A program made the translations under genes and the position numbers. A DNA stretch of 64,000 nucleotides from NCBI RefSeq assembly GCF_013466605.1, contig NZ_CP059162.1:6510001-6574000 (forward strand). Reading direction: 5' to 3'. The notes beneath the pieces are model-generated. The model was not told where the DNA came from. It saw only the letters and a program-made list of their open reading frames with translations, and searched no databases. Positions 1-8,808 of the stretch are shown one piece after another. Source of the stretch: Pseudomonas chlororaphis subsp. aurantiaca (GTDB taxonomy: Bacteria; Pseudomonadota; Gammaproteobacteria; Pseudomonadales; Pseudomonadaceae). Positions within the stretch are counted from its first letter, which is position 1; every line of letters starts with the position of its first letter.

Positions 1-24
1 GGCTGGGGTGAGGGTTGGACAGAT

Positions 25-1749
25 TCAGTGGCCGGGCGCGGTCTGCCGCCAGGCCTGGGAGCGGCGCAGCAAGCCGCGCGAAGCCCAGGCCAGGAGCAGC
101 GACACGCCCGCCGAGGTAAAGAGGATCAGGGTCGACATGGCGGCCGCGCCGCCGACGTTGCCGGCGTCGTCCATGTTCAGCACCGCCACCGCCGCAAGGA
201 TGGTGTCGGGGCTGTAGAGGAAGATCGCCGCCGAGACGGTGGTCATGGCCGAGACGAACAGGTAGCGCAGGATGTCCAGCAGCGCCGGCAGGCAGATCGG
301 CACGGTGACCCGCAGGTAATGGCGGTACAGCGGCGCCTTGAGCGACAGCGCGGCGGCCTCGAACTCGGCGTCGAGCTGGCGCAGCGCGGTGGTGGCGGTC
401 ATCTGTGCGGTGGTCAGGTAGTGGGCGATGGTGCACACCACCAGCAGGGTCATGCTGCCGTAGAACACATGCAGAGGGTTGCCGCTGAGGTTGAAGAAGA
501 AGACATAACCCAGGCCCAGCACCAGCCCCGGTACCGCCATCGGCACGAAGCTGAGCATGCGCAGCGCCAGATTGAGGCCGCGCTGGGCGTGGGTCTTCTC
601 CATCAGGTAGGCGCCGGTGAAGATCAGCACTCCGCCGATCAGCGCCGTGCACAGGGCCATGGTCAGGCTGTTGCGGTAGGCCAGCCAGCCGCCGCCGGCG
701 GTGTCGTTGAACTGGTAATGATTGAGCGACAGCGACAGGTTATAGGGCCAGAACTTCACCAGCGACGAGAACACCGCCATGCCGAACACCAGCAGCAGCG
801 CCGCACAGATCAGCAGGACGATCGCCAGGTAGCAGCCGTCTCTCAGGCGAGAAGGCGCCGGGTTGAAAACTTGGGCGCGGCCGCTCATGGCGTCGCCATG
901 ACGACGACGCAGCCAGGCATCGACGCCGAAGCTGAACAGCGCCGGCAGCAACAGCACCATGCCGATCAAGGCGCCACGACCGAACTGCTGCTGGCCGACC
1001 ACGGCCTTGTAGGCCTCCAGCGCCAGCACCTGATAGTCGCCACCGACCACCACCGGCACGCCGAAATCGGTGATGGTCAGGGTGAACACCAGGCAGAACG
1101 CGGCGAACACCGCCTGCCGGGTGGCTGGCCAGGTGATGCTGCGAAAGGCCTTGGCCGGGCTGGCGCCCATGCTCGACGCGGCATCGAACAACCGCGCATC
1201 GGCCAGGGACAGGGCCGACAGCAGGATCATCAGGGCGTGGGGAAAGGTGTAGATCACTTCGCCGAGGACAATGCCCCAGAAGCCGTAGATATTGTCCGAG
1301 AGCAGCCCGCGCAGCAGGCCCTGGTTGCCGAACAGATAGACCAGGGCGATCCCCGGCAGCATCGACGGCGCCATCAGCGGCAGCAGCGACAGGCCGCGCC
1401 AGATCGCCTTGCCGGGAATCAGTGTGCGTTGCAGGGCGTAGGCGAACAGGTAGGCCAGCGGTACCACTATGGCGGCGACGCTGAGGGAGACTTTCAGGCT
1501 GTTGCCCAACAGCCAGTGGAAGTTGGCGCTGGTCACCAGCTCACGAGCGGCGACCAGGCCACCGCCCTGCCCGGCTTCGCCGCTGAAGCCGCGCCAGAAG
1601 ATCGCCAGCAACGGCAGCAGCACCGCCAGGCCCAGTAGCAAGAGCAGCACCAGCTTGCCGCCAAGCACGAAGACACGGTCGCCGACTTCCGCACGGGCCG
1701 CCTGGCGCGCTCGTTTCGCGGGCAGCGGCAGGGTCAGGTCAACGGCCAT
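25..1749 (-). CDS. ABC transporter permease, double-length (2-aminoethylphosphonate/iron type)
   Basis: Inner-membrane permease of 574 residues in which two binding-protein-dependent permease domains are fused. I see hydrophobic segments throughout and two EAA-type cytoplasmic loops, near residues 188-210 (FDAASSMGAS) and 463-486 (FEAAALSLKA), each the docking site for an ATPase. Such fused permeases serve Fe(III), thiamine or 2-aminoethylphosphonate importers; the sequence looks most like the annotated phosphonate class, which is family-level inference. An in-frame start 57 bases further upstream exists but would overlap the ATPase gene; the ATG at 1747-1749 sits one base from that gene's stop, so I chose it. 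No substrate-binding protein is visible nearby; it may lie beyond the left edge. Confidence 0.85.
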   Translation of the reverse strand: MAVDLTLPLPAKRARQAARAEVGDRVFVLGGKLVLLLLLGLAVLLPLLAIFWRGFSGEAGQGGGLVAARELVTSANFHWLLGNSLKVSLSVAAIVVPLAYLFAYALQRTLIPGKAIWRGLSLLPLMAPSMLPGIALVYLFGNQGLLRGLLSDNIYGFWGIVLGEVIYTFPHALMILLSALSLADARLFDAASSMGASPAKAFRSITWPATRQAVFAAFCLVFTLTITDFGVPVVVGGDYQVLALEAYKAVVGQQQFGRGALIGMVLLLPALFSFGVDAWLRRRHGDAMSGRAQVFNPAPSRLRDGCYLAIVLLICAALLLVFGMAVFSSLVKFWPYNLSLSLNHYQFNDTAGGGWLAYRNSLTMALCTALIGGVLIFTGAYLMEKTHAQRGLNLALRMLSFVPMAVPGLVLGLGYVFFFNLSGNPLHVFYGSMTLLVVCTIAHYLTTAQMTATTALRQLDAEFEAAALSLKAPLYRHYLRVTVPICLPALLDILRYLFVSAMTTVSAAIFLYSPDTILAAVAVLNMDDAGNVGGAAAMSTLILFTSAGVSLLLAWASRGLLRRSQAWRQTAPGH

Positions 1750-1750
1750 C

Positions 1751-2827
1751 TCAGGCAAACACCTGCAGGCTGCGCGGTGGCAAGGCGACCCAGATGTCCT
1801 GGGCACCGAGGCGCGGCATGGCTTCCGGAGCCAGCTCGGCCAGCAGCGGATGGCCGGGCAATTCGTTGAGTTCGAAGCTCATGCGGCAGCGGTTGCCGAG
1901 GAAGGTGATCTCCCGGACCTTGGCCGGGAACAGGTTTTCCTCGTGCACCGGCGGATTGACGTTGATCGCCTCCGGGCGACAGAACAATCGGCCCGAAGCA
2001 GCCTTGCCGGAGTCCGCCGCCAGCCGCAGGTTCATCCCGCCGACCTGGGCGTGGCTGTCGCTGCTGCGGCGGAACGGCAGCCAGTTGCCCTGGCCGACGA
2101 ATTCGGCGACGAACGGGGTGGCCGGGCGATCGTAGATTTCCTGCGGCGTGGCGTACTGCTCGACCTTGCCGTTGTTCATCACCGCGATGCGGTCGGCCAT
2201 CAACATGGCCTCGTCCTGGTTGTGGGTGACCATCAGGGTGGTGATGCCCAGGCGCCGCTGCAGCTGGCGCAGCTCGGTACACAGGTGCTCGCGCACCCGG
2301 GCATCCAGCGCCGACATCGGCTCATCCAGCAACAGCAACGAAGGCGCCGGGGCCAGGGCGCGCGCCAGGGCCACCCGCTGCTGCTGGCCGCCGGACAGCT
2401 GGCCGGGGTATTTCTTTTCGCTGCCGGTCAGGCCCACCAGTTCCAGCATCTGCGCCACGCGCTGGCGCACTTCGTCGCGGCCGCTGCCGGCCAGGCCGTA
2501 GGCGATGTTGGCTTCGACGCTGAGGTTGGGGAACAGCGCATAGGACTGGAACAGAATGCCATAGTCCCGGGCCTGGGGCGCCAGGTGCGAGACGTCGCGA
2601 GTGCCCAGGTACAACTCGCCCCGGTCCTGGCGCTCGAGGCCGGCGATGCAGCGCAGCAAGGTGGTCTTGCCGCAGCCCGACGGGCCGAGCAGGCACACCA
2701 GCTCACCGGCCGCCACGTCCAGGGAGACGTTATCCAGCGCGGTGAAAGCGCCAAAGCGTTTCTGCATGCCGCGCACCTTCATCGGGGCGCCGGGGTTGCT
2801 CAGGGCAGTTGCGATCGGGTTGTTCAT
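1751..2827 (-). CDS. ABC transporter ATP-binding protein (phosphonate/iron type)
   Basis: Cytoplasmic ATPase of 358 residues that drives the fused permease encoded one base downstream. Walker A GPSGCGKTT lies at residues 48-56, Q-loop near 94, signature LSGGQ at 144-148, Walker B LLLLDEP at 164-170 and the H-switch TH at 201-202. The roughly 130-residue C-terminal extension fits the TOBE domain of the PotA/FbpC/PhnT group. Coupling to the permease is clear; the substrate (2-aminoethylphosphonate, iron or a polyamine-like solute) is not fixed by sequence. The gene is not preceded closely by a binding-protein gene, which is unusual for the class. Confidence 0.9.
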   Translation of the reverse strand: MNNPIATALSNPGAPMKVRGMQKRFGAFTALDNVSLDVAAGELVCLLGPSGCGKTTLLRCIAGLERQDRGELYLGTRDVSHLAPQARDYGILFQSYALFPNLSVEANIAYGLAGSGRDEVRQRVAQMLELVGLTGSEKKYPGQLSGGQQQRVALARALAPAPSLLLLDEPMSALDARVREHLCTELRQLQRRLGITTLMVTHNQDEAMLMADRIAVMNNGKVEQYATPQEIYDRPATPFVAEFVGQGNWLPFRRSSDSHAQVGGMNLRLAADSGKAASGRLFCRPEAINVNPPVHEENLFPAKVREITFLGNRCRMSFELNELPGHPLLAELAPEAMPRLGAQDIWVALPPRSLQVFA

Positions 2828-2957
2828 GGACGGACCTCATCAAGCAGATGCAGGCCATCCTAGGGAGCGAATGCGTAGTTACTGTGGCAGTGAGGCAAAA
2901 GCTGCCGATAGTGGTATTGGCGGATTTGGGTTGGCCCTGCCGGTAATCCCGTAACCC

Positions 2958-2986
2958 TGTAGCCGCTGCGCTCGGCAGCGGCTACA
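2958..2986. repeat. REP palindrome, family A (short form)
   Basis: Perfect 12-base arms (2958-2969 and 2975-2986) around a 5-base loop, built on the sequence TGTAGCCGCTGC. It is the minimal member of the repeat family also found at 19.3, 26.6, 28.7, 33.3 and 45.1 kb. It lies between the LysR gene (upstream) and the ABC ATPase gene. Confidence 0.85.
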
Positions 2987-2997
2987 AGGAGCAGGGT

Positions 2998-3861
2998 TCA
3001 GGCCGGCGCCATTTCCTGCGCCAGCCCGAGGAAGGCCGCCGGCAGGCGCGCGCCCTTGCGCTCCTTGAGGCAGTACAGGTACTCGGCGATCTGCGGCGCG
3101 TTCTCGATGGTCAGCACCCGCAGTTGCGGATCGTGGGGGACTTCCTGGCGGGCAATGATGCTGATGCCGATATTGCGCAGCACCGCCTCGCGGATCGACT
3201 CGCGGCTACCGATCTCCAGCAGCGGCCCGAAACTGACCCGGGCACTGTCGAGCAGCTCCTCGGTCAGGCGCCGAGTGGTGGAACCCGGCTCGCGCATCAG
3301 CAGGGTGTGCCCGGCCAGGGCGTTCAAGGGCACGTGATCGAGGGTCGCCAACGGATGATTGCGGTGCACCGCCAGCACCAGCGGGTCGCTGCCAAGCACC
3401 CGGCGGATCAAGCGCGAATCTTCCAGCAGTTGCGAGGACGCGGCGATGTCGACCCGGTATTCCTCCAGCGACTCCAGGACCTGCTGCGAGTTGCCGATTT
3501 CCACCGACACCTCCACCTGGGGCAGGCGCTCCCGGAAGGTCTTCACCAGGTCGAGGATGTAATACGGCGCCGTGGCGGCGATCCGCAGGGTGCCTTGCAG
3601 CTGGCCGCTGTTGCGCAGGAAAAACTCGATATCGGCTACCTGCTGCAACAGCGCCTTGACCATCGGCAGCAGCCGGGCGCCCTCCTCACTGAGGCTGAGG
3701 CGGCGGCCGCCGCGGTAGAACAGCTCGACCGCATACTGGCTTTCCAGATGGCGGATCTGGGTGGTCACCGTGGGCTGGCTCAGGCCGAGCTTTTTCGCCG
3801 CCAGGGTGATGCTGCCCAGGCGGGCCACCATGTAAAACGCCTTCAGCTCGGCACTCAGCAC
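2998..3861 (-). CDS. LysR-family transcriptional regulator
   Basis: DNA-binding regulator of 287 residues. A winged helix-turn-helix occupies about residues 1-60 with the recognition region around 17-36 (LAAKKLGLSQPTVT), followed by a LysR substrate-binding domain. The start is a GTG at 3859-3861; it is preceded by GAGAG at suitable distance and gives the normal LysR N-terminus. The gene begins 20 bases after the cadA stop on the same strand, yet its position upstream of the phosphonate-type ABC genes suggests it regulates those, or metabolism of their substrate. The inducer is unknown. Confidence 0.88.
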   Translation of the reverse strand: MLSAELKAFYMVARLGSITLAAKKLGLSQPTVTTQIRHLESQYAVELFYRGGRRLSLSEEGARLLPMVKALLQQVADIEFFLRNSGQLQGTLRIAATAPYYILDLVKTFRERLPQVEVSVEIGNSQQVLESLEEYRVDIAASSQLLEDSRLIRRVLGSDPLVLAVHRNHPLATLDHVPLNALAGHTLLMREPGSTTRRLTEELLDSARVSFGPLLEIGSRESIREAVLRNIGISIIARQEVPHDPQLRVLTIENAPQIAEYLYCLKERKGARLPAAFLGLAQEMAPA

Positions 3862-3881
3862 TGCACGCTCTCGTTATCCCT

Positions 3882-6275
3882 TTATTTGCGCAACAGGCGC
3901 AAACCGTTGAAGACCACCAACAGGCTGACGCCCATGTCGGCGAATACGGCCATCCACATGGTGGCCAACCCGAAGAAGGTTACCCCAAGAAAGATCGCCT
4001 TGATGACCAGGGCCAGGGCGATATTTTGTACGAGAATGTTCGAGGTCTGGCGGGACAGCCGGACAAACGCCGGGATTTTGCGCAGATCGTCGTCCATCAG
4101 GGCGACATCGGCGGTCTCGATGGCAGTGTCGGTACCCGCCGCGGCCATGGCGAAACCGATCTCCGCGCGGGCCAGGGCCGGGGCGTCGTTGATACCGTCG
4201 CCGACCATGCCGACCCGATGCCCCTGGGCATACAGGTTTTCGATGGCTTGCAGCTTGTCGGTGGGCAGCAGGTCGCCACGGGCCTGGTCGATGCCCACCT
4301 GGGCGGCGATGGCCTCGGCGGTGTGCGGGTTGTCGCCGGTCAGCATCAGGGTCTTGATGCCCAGCTCGTGCAACTGCTGGATCGCTTCGCGACTGGACTC
4401 CTTGACCGTGTCCGCCACGGCGAACAGGGCCAGGGGGCCGACGCTATCGAGCAACAGCACCACGGTCTTGCCCTGTTTCTCCAGGGCGAACAGCTGCTCT
4501 TCCAACTCCGGCGAGCACAGCCCCAGCTCCTCCACCAGGCGGTGATTGCCCAGGTGGTAGAGCTGGCCGTTGATTTCCCCGCGCACGCCGCGGCCGGCCA
4601 GGGCCTCGAAGTTATCCACAAGGTGCAGGCTCAGCTGCTTATCCACAGCCGCATTGGAGATGGCCAAGGACACCGGGTGGTCGGAGCGGGACGCCAGGCT
4701 GGCGGCGATGGCCGGGGCGCTGCTGTCCGCCAGCGGGTCAAGGGACAGGAAATCGGTCTGCACCGGCTTGCCGTGGGTGATGGTGCCGGTCTTGTCCAGC
4801 GCCAGGTAATCGAGCTTGTAACCGCCCTCCAGGTAGACCCCGCCCTTGATCAGGATGCCTTTGCGCGCCGCCGCGGCCAGGCCGCTGACGATGGTCACCG
4901 GGGTGGAAATCACCAGGGCACAAGGGCACGCCACCACCAGCAGCACCAGGGCACGGTAGATCCAGTCGAACCAGGCCGCGCCCATGAACAGCGGCGGAAT
5001 CACCGCCACGGCCAGGGCGAAGGCAAACACCGCGGGGGTGTAGATTTTCGAGAAGCTGTCGACGAAGCGCTGGGTCGGCGCACGCGCGCTCTGGGCCTGT
5101 TCCACGGCATGGATGATCCGCGCCAGGGTCGAGTTGTTGGCCGCTGCGGTCACCCTGTATTCCAGGGAGCCGGCCTGGTTGATGGTGCCGGCGAAGACCT
5201 TGTCGCCCAGGGTCTTCTCCACCGGCAGGCTTTCGCCGGTGATCGGCGCCTGGTCGATGGTCGAGCTGCCGGCTACCACCTCACCGTCCAGGCCGATGCG
5301 TTCACCCGGACGCACCCGTACCCGCGCGCCAGGCTCGATGCTTTTCGCTTCCCGCTCGACCCAGCTGCCGTCCGCCTGCTGCACCGTGACCCGCTCCGGG
5401 GTCATCTGCATCAGGCCGCTGATGGCATTGCGCGCGCGGTCCAGGGACCGGGCCTCGATCAGCTCGGCCACGGTGAACAGGAACATCACCATCGCCGCTT
5501 CCGGCCATTGGCCGATCAGCACGGCGCCGGTCACGGCGATGCTCATCAAGGCGTTGATATTCAGGTTGCGGTTCTTCAGGGCGATCCAGCCCTTTTTGTA
5601 GGTACCGAGGCCGCCGCTGAGGATCGACACCAGAGCGATCACCGCGACCACCCAGGTCGGCGCGGCGCTGGTGAAGTGGATCACTTCCGCGGCCAGTGCG
5701 CCGATACCGGACAGCGCCAGCGGCCACCAGTGCTTTTTCACCGGCGCCGCGGCCGGGGCATCGGACTCGCCGCCCTGGCCGATAGGCTCGGCTTCCATGC
5801 CCAGGGACTTGATGGCGGCGATGATCGGGGCGACGTCCGGCAGGTCATGGGTCACGCCCAGCACCCGGTTGATCAGGTTGAACTCCAGCTGCTGCACACC
5901 CGCCAGCTTGCCCAGCTTGTTCTGGATCAGCGTCTGCTCGGTCGGGCAGTCCATGGCGTCGATGCGGAAGTTGCTCAGGCGAGCAGTGGCGCTCGGCGCC
6001 GCGCTGAGCTTGACCAGCGCCGGCGCGGCGGCCGACGAACAGCAGGCGTCGCCGTGACTGGCGGCCTGGGGCTCGCTCAACTGGATCAACGACGGCGACG
6101 AGCAGCAGGAACCGCCGTGGCCAGCATGGTCGTGTTTTTTCACCGGATGCAGTTTGGCGCCATGATCGTGATCGTGATCGTGATCGTGATCGTGATCGTG
6201 ATCGTGATCGTGATCGTGGCCAGCATGCTTGGAACCAGCGCCAGGTTTGCCAGGGGTGTGCAACGAATCGCTCAT
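3882..6275 (-). CDS. cadA: Heavy-metal P1B-type ATPase (Cd/Zn/Pb efflux), His-Asp-rich N-terminus
   Basis: Inner-membrane pump of about 797 residues that exports Cd2+, Zn2+ or Pb2+ using ATP. Key elements: a metal-translocating CPC motif at 450-452, phosphorylated Asp494 in DKTGT, and the hinge GDGIND at 692-697. The N-terminus carries (His-Asp)9-His at residues 20-38, further His clusters, two CC pairs (57-58, 78-79), and one HMA domain whose metal loop reads MDCPTEQ (108-114), with a single cysteine where many family members have two. An in-frame start 66 bases further upstream would place the coding region over the operator, so I take the ATG at 6273-6275. Divergent from cadR, the expected Cd/Zn sensor. 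Confidence 0.95.
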   Translation of the reverse strand: MSDSLHTPGKPGAGSKHAGHDHDHDHDHDHDHDHDHDHGAKLHPVKKHDHAGHGGSCCSSPSLIQLSEPQAASHGDACCSSAAAPALVKLSAAPSATARLSNFRIDAMDCPTEQTLIQNKLGKLAGVQQLEFNLINRVLGVTHDLPDVAPIIAAIKSLGMEAEPIGQGGESDAPAAAPVKKHWWPLALSGIGALAAEVIHFTSAAPTWVVAVIALVSILSGGLGTYKKGWIALKNRNLNINALMSIAVTGAVLIGQWPEAAMVMFLFTVAELIEARSLDRARNAISGLMQMTPERVTVQQADGSWVEREAKSIEPGARVRVRPGERIGLDGEVVAGSSTIDQAPITGESLPVEKTLGDKVFAGTINQAGSLEYRVTAAANNSTLARIIHAVEQAQSARAPTQRFVDSFSKIYTPAVFAFALAVAVIPPLFMGAAWFDWIYRALVLLVVACPCALVISTPVTIVSGLAAAARKGILIKGGVYLEGGYKLDYLALDKTGTITHGKPVQTDFLSLDPLADSSAPAIAASLASRSDHPVSLAISNAAVDKQLSLHLVDNFEALAGRGVRGEINGQLYHLGNHRLVEELGLCSPELEEQLFALEKQGKTVVLLLDSVGPLALFAVADTVKESSREAIQQLHELGIKTLMLTGDNPHTAEAIAAQVGIDQARGDLLPTDKLQAIENLYAQGHRVGMVGDGINDAPALARAEIGFAMAAAGTDTAIETADVALMDDDLRKIPAFVRLSRQTSNILVQNIALALVIKAIFLGVTFFGLATMWMAVFADMGVSLLVVFNGLRLLRK
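6162..6218. repeat. Coding hexanucleotide tandem repeat (9 x ATCGTG)
   Basis: Nine perfect tandem ATCGTG units run from 6165 to 6218, preceded by one ATG triplet. On the minus strand they encode alternating His-Asp in the CadA N-terminus. Unit length is a multiple of three, so copy-number changes would alter tail length without breaking the frame. Confidence 0.97.
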
Positions 6276-6313
6276 AAGGTCGCGTCCGAAAAGGTGCCTG
6301 TTGCCAAGTGAAC

Positions 6314-6337
6314 ACCCTGTAGCCACTATAGGGTCAA
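6314..6337. promoter_or_regulatory. CadR operator within the cadA promoter
   Basis: An interrupted dyad, ACCCTGTAG...CTATAGGGT (6314-6334), lies between cadA and cadR. On the minus strand a TTGACC -35 element (6337-6332) overlaps its edge, and the dyad fills the long spacer before the -10 region, the arrangement typical of MerR-family activated promoters. It closely matches the CadR box I know from P. putida. Confidence 0.85.
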
Positions 6338-6360
6338 GCATCCTTTCGGAGATTGGCGCG

Positions 6361-6810
6361 ATGAAAATTGGCGAGCTGGCGAAGCTGACCGACTGTCAGG
6401 TCGAAACCATCCGTTACTACGAGCGCGAAGGCCTGCTGCCGGAACCGGCCCGCAGCGAGGGCAATTACCGTCTGTATACCCAGGCCCACACCGAACGCCT
6501 GACCTTCATCCGCAACTGCCGCAGCCTGGACATGACCCTCGAGGAAATCCGCAGCCTGCTGAACCTGCGCGACAGCCCGCAGGACCAGTGCCAGAACGTG
6601 AACGCGCTGATCGACGAACATATCCACCACGTCAAGGCGCGGATCGACGGGCTCTTGGCCTTGCAGACACAGTTGCTCGACCTGCGCCAACGCTGCAGCG
6701 AAGGGCCGGACCTGGATCAGTGCGGGATTTTGCAGCGCCTGGAAGTCAGCGGCTCGGTGGCCCCCAGCGAGGCCGAGGATTCTCATGTGGGCCGTAGCCA
6801 CGGCCACTAG
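6361..6810 (+). CDS. cadR: MerR-family Cd/Zn/Pb-responsive regulator
   Basis: Sensor-activator of 149 residues. The N-terminal MerR winged helix begins MKIGELAKLT (HTH about 2-40), then a dimerisation helix and a C-terminal metal loop. Cysteines at 77, 112 and 121 match the CadR/PbrR ligand pattern, and the tail ends HVGRSHGH, the His-rich extension seen in Pseudomonas CadR. ATG 6361 is chosen because longer in-frame starts would lie across the operator. It binds the dyad at 6314-6334 and should distort the cadA promoter when metal binds. Divergent gene order with cadA supports the assignment. Confidence 0.94.
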   Translation: MKIGELAKLTDCQVETIRYYEREGLLPEPARSEGNYRLYTQAHTERLTFIRNCRSLDMTLEEIRSLLNLRDSPQDQCQNVNALIDEHIHHVKARIDGLLALQTQLLDLRQRCSEGPDLDQCGILQRLEVSGSVAPSEAEDSHVGRSHGH

Positions 6811-6817
6811 AAACGAC

Positions 6818-6864
6818 GCGGGCCAGCCTTGCTCCTGCGATAGACAGGAGCGAGGCTGGCCCGC
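6818..6864. repeat. REP-type palindrome, family B; likely shared terminator hairpin
   Basis: Twenty-base arms (6818-6837 and 6845-6864) with one mismatch around a 7-base loop. It sits between the converging cadR and thyA genes and could end transcripts from both sides, although no long T-run follows either arm. Confidence 0.8.
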
Positions 6865-6888
6865 GAGCATTGCGCAATGACGCCTGGG

Positions 6889-7860
6889 TCAGACCGCCAT
6901 CGGCGCAGTCATCGGCGCGTGGTGCTCGTAGCCTTCCAGCGAGAAGTCGCTCGGCTCGACCTTTTCCAGCCACTCCGGCTCGTACACACCGGTCTTGGCG
7001 AACTCCGGTACACGCTCGGAAATCACCAGCTTCGGCATCGGAAACGGTTCGCGCTTGAGCTGTTCGTTGAGCATGTCCAGGTGGTTTTCGTAGACGTGGG
7101 CGTCACCGATGAAATAGGTGAACCAGCGCGGGGTGTAGCCGGTCAGGCGACCGATCAGGCTCAGCAGCGCGGCGCCTTCGGTGAGGTTGAACGGCGTGCC
7201 CAGGCCCAGGTCGTTGGAACGGATGTAGAGGGTCAGGGAGATTTCCCGGGTCTCGACATTCGGGTGGAACTGGTACAGCAGGTGGCACGGTGGCAGGGCC
7301 ATTTCATCCAGCTGGGCGCAGTTCCAGCCGTGGAACAGGATACGGCGGCTGCCCGGGTCCTTGATGATGGTGTCCACGCACTGGCGCACCTGATCGATGG
7401 CCTTGTACAGCACTACGTAGGCCTGGCCGTTTTCCTCACCCTCGGCGATCTGCCGGTAACCCTGCTTCAGGGTCTGCTCGATGGCGGCCGGGTTGCTCAG
7501 GGGGATCTGCTTGTACGCCGGCCACTTGCGCCATTGCACGCCGTAGATCTCACCCAGGTCGTCCTCGCCCTGGCGGAAGGGGTTGGCCAGCCATTGCGCG
7601 TTTTCGTTGGCGTTCTGGTCCCAGACCTTGCAGCCCAGGGCGCGGAATTCGGCGGCGTTGTTCACCCCACGGAGGAAACCGCACATCTCGCCGATGGCCG
7701 ACTTGAAAGCCATCTTGCGGGTGGTGATCGCCGGAAAACCTTCTTTCAGGTCATAACGCAGCATCGCGCCGGGAAAGCTGATGGTGTTCACGCCCGTGCG
7801 GTTGGCCTGCTTGGTGCCGTTCTTGATGACGTGAGCGACCAGATCGAGATATTGCTTCAT
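6889..7860 (-). CDS. thyA: Thymidylate synthase
   Basis: Cytoplasmic enzyme of 323 residues that methylates dUMP to dTMP with 5,10-methylene-tetrahydrofolate. Catalytic Cys192 lies in [12 protein letters not shown], and the dUMP-binding RRILF segment is at 172-176. It is about 60 residues longer than the 264-residue E. coli enzyme; most of the extra sequence falls around residues 90-165, as in other Pseudomonas ThyA proteins. It follows lgt on the same strand (47-base gap), keeping the lgt-thyA pairing seen in E. coli. Confidence 0.97.
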   Translation of the reverse strand: MKQYLDLVAHVIKNGTKQANRTGVNTISFPGAMLRYDLKEGFPAITTRKMAFKSAIGEMCGFLRGVNNAAEFRALGCKVWDQNANENAQWLANPFRQGEDDLGEIYGVQWRKWPAYKQIPLSNPAAIEQTLKQGYRQIAEGEENGQAYVVLYKAIDQVRQCVDTIIKDPGSRRILFHGWNCAQLDEMALPPCHLLYQFHPNVETREISLTLYIRSNDLGLGTPFNLTEGAALLSLIGRLTGYTPRWFTYFIGDAHVYENHLDMLNEQLKREPFPMPKLVISERVPEFAKTGVYEPEWLEKVEPSDFSLEGYEHHAPMTAPMAV

Positions 7861-7907
7861 GTATTACCTGTGTCCTTGAAGGCAGGGCTTGCGCCCTGCG
7901 ATCCGAA

Positions 7908-8729
7908 TTAGAGCGCGGCGTCTTTCGCCGCCGGTGCCGCTGGAGCGCGGTGGTAGGCCAGCCAGATCAGGAACAGGCCGCCAACGATCATCGGCAGGCA
8001 CAGCACCTGGCCCATGGTCAGCCAGTTCCACGCCAGGTAACCCAGCTGCGCGTCCGGGACCCGGACGAACTCGACGATAAAACGGAAAATACCGTAAAAC
8101 AGGGCGAACATCCCGGAAACCGCCATGGTTGGGCGAGGTTTGCGCGAGAACAGCCAGAGGATGAGGAACAGCGCCACACCTTCCAGGGCGAACTGATACA
8201 GCTGCGAAGGATGGCGCGGCAGCTGGGCCGGATCGCTGAACGGCGGGAAGATCATCGCCCACGGCAGGTCGGTCGGCTTGCCCCACAGCTCGGCGTTGAT
8301 GAAGTTGCCGATGCGCCCGGCGCCCAGGCCGATCGGCACCATCGGCGCGACGAAGTCCATCAGCTGGAAGAACGACTTGTTGTTCTTCTTGCCGAACCAC
8401 AAGGCCGCCAGCATCACCCCGATGAAACCGCCGTGGAACGACATGCCGCCTTTCCAGACTTCGAAGATCAGCGTCGGATTGGCCAGGTAGGCGCTCAGGT
8501 CGTAGAACAGCACATACCCCAGGCGCCCGCCGACAATGACCCCCATCGACATCCAGAACACCATGTCGGAAAGCTTTTCCTTGGTCCAGGTCGGGTCGAA
8601 GCGGTTCAACCGGCGCGACGCCAGCAGCCAGGCGCCACCGATGCCGATCAGGTACATCAGGCCGTACCAGTGAATTTTCAGCGGGCCGATGGCCAGGGCC
8701 ACCGGGTCGATCTGCGGGTAAGGCAGCAT
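7908..8729 (-). CDS. lgt: Prolipoprotein diacylglyceryl transferase
   Basis: Inner-membrane enzyme of 273 residues that transfers diacylglycerol from phosphatidylglycerol to the lipobox cysteine of prolipoproteins. The Lgt signature [13 protein letters not shown] is at 138-150, including the essential Arg139, and SFHGG with His99 matches the conserved periplasmic site. Several hydrophobic helices fit the seven-span topology. It lies between a TauE-like gene and thyA on the same strand. Confidence 0.97.
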   Translation of the reverse strand: MLPYPQIDPVALAIGPLKIHWYGLMYLIGIGGAWLLASRRLNRFDPTWTKEKLSDMVFWMSMGVIVGGRLGYVLFYDLSAYLANPTLIFEVWKGGMSFHGGFIGVMLAALWFGKKNNKSFFQLMDFVAPMVPIGLGAGRIGNFINAELWGKPTDLPWAMIFPPFSDPAQLPRHPSQLYQFALEGVALFLILWLFSRKPRPTMAVSGMFALFYGIFRFIVEFVRVPDAQLGYLAWNWLTMGQVLCLPMIVGGLFLIWLAYHRAPAAPAAKDAAL

Positions 8730-8808
8730 TGCGACTCCTCGTTAGAGTGAAACTCGATTTGCGCCGCGACCATGTCACGCGCGGATTAAGCCAGGATTGC
8801 GAAACCTG

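Noticed and set aside
28..1638. A 536-codon plus-strand frame opposite the permease
   Set aside because: Antisense shadow with Gln/His/Arg-rich translation and no domain.
6162..6218. Tandem repeat considered as a CRISPR or iteron array
   Set aside because: Unit is 6 bases with no spacers and lies inside the cadA coding frame.
4026..6311. A 761-codon open frame on the plus strand opposite cadA
   Set aside because: It is antisense to a fully conserved P-type ATPase; long antisense frames are expected in GC-rich Pseudomonas genes, and its translation is low-complexity Gly/His/Arg/Gln.
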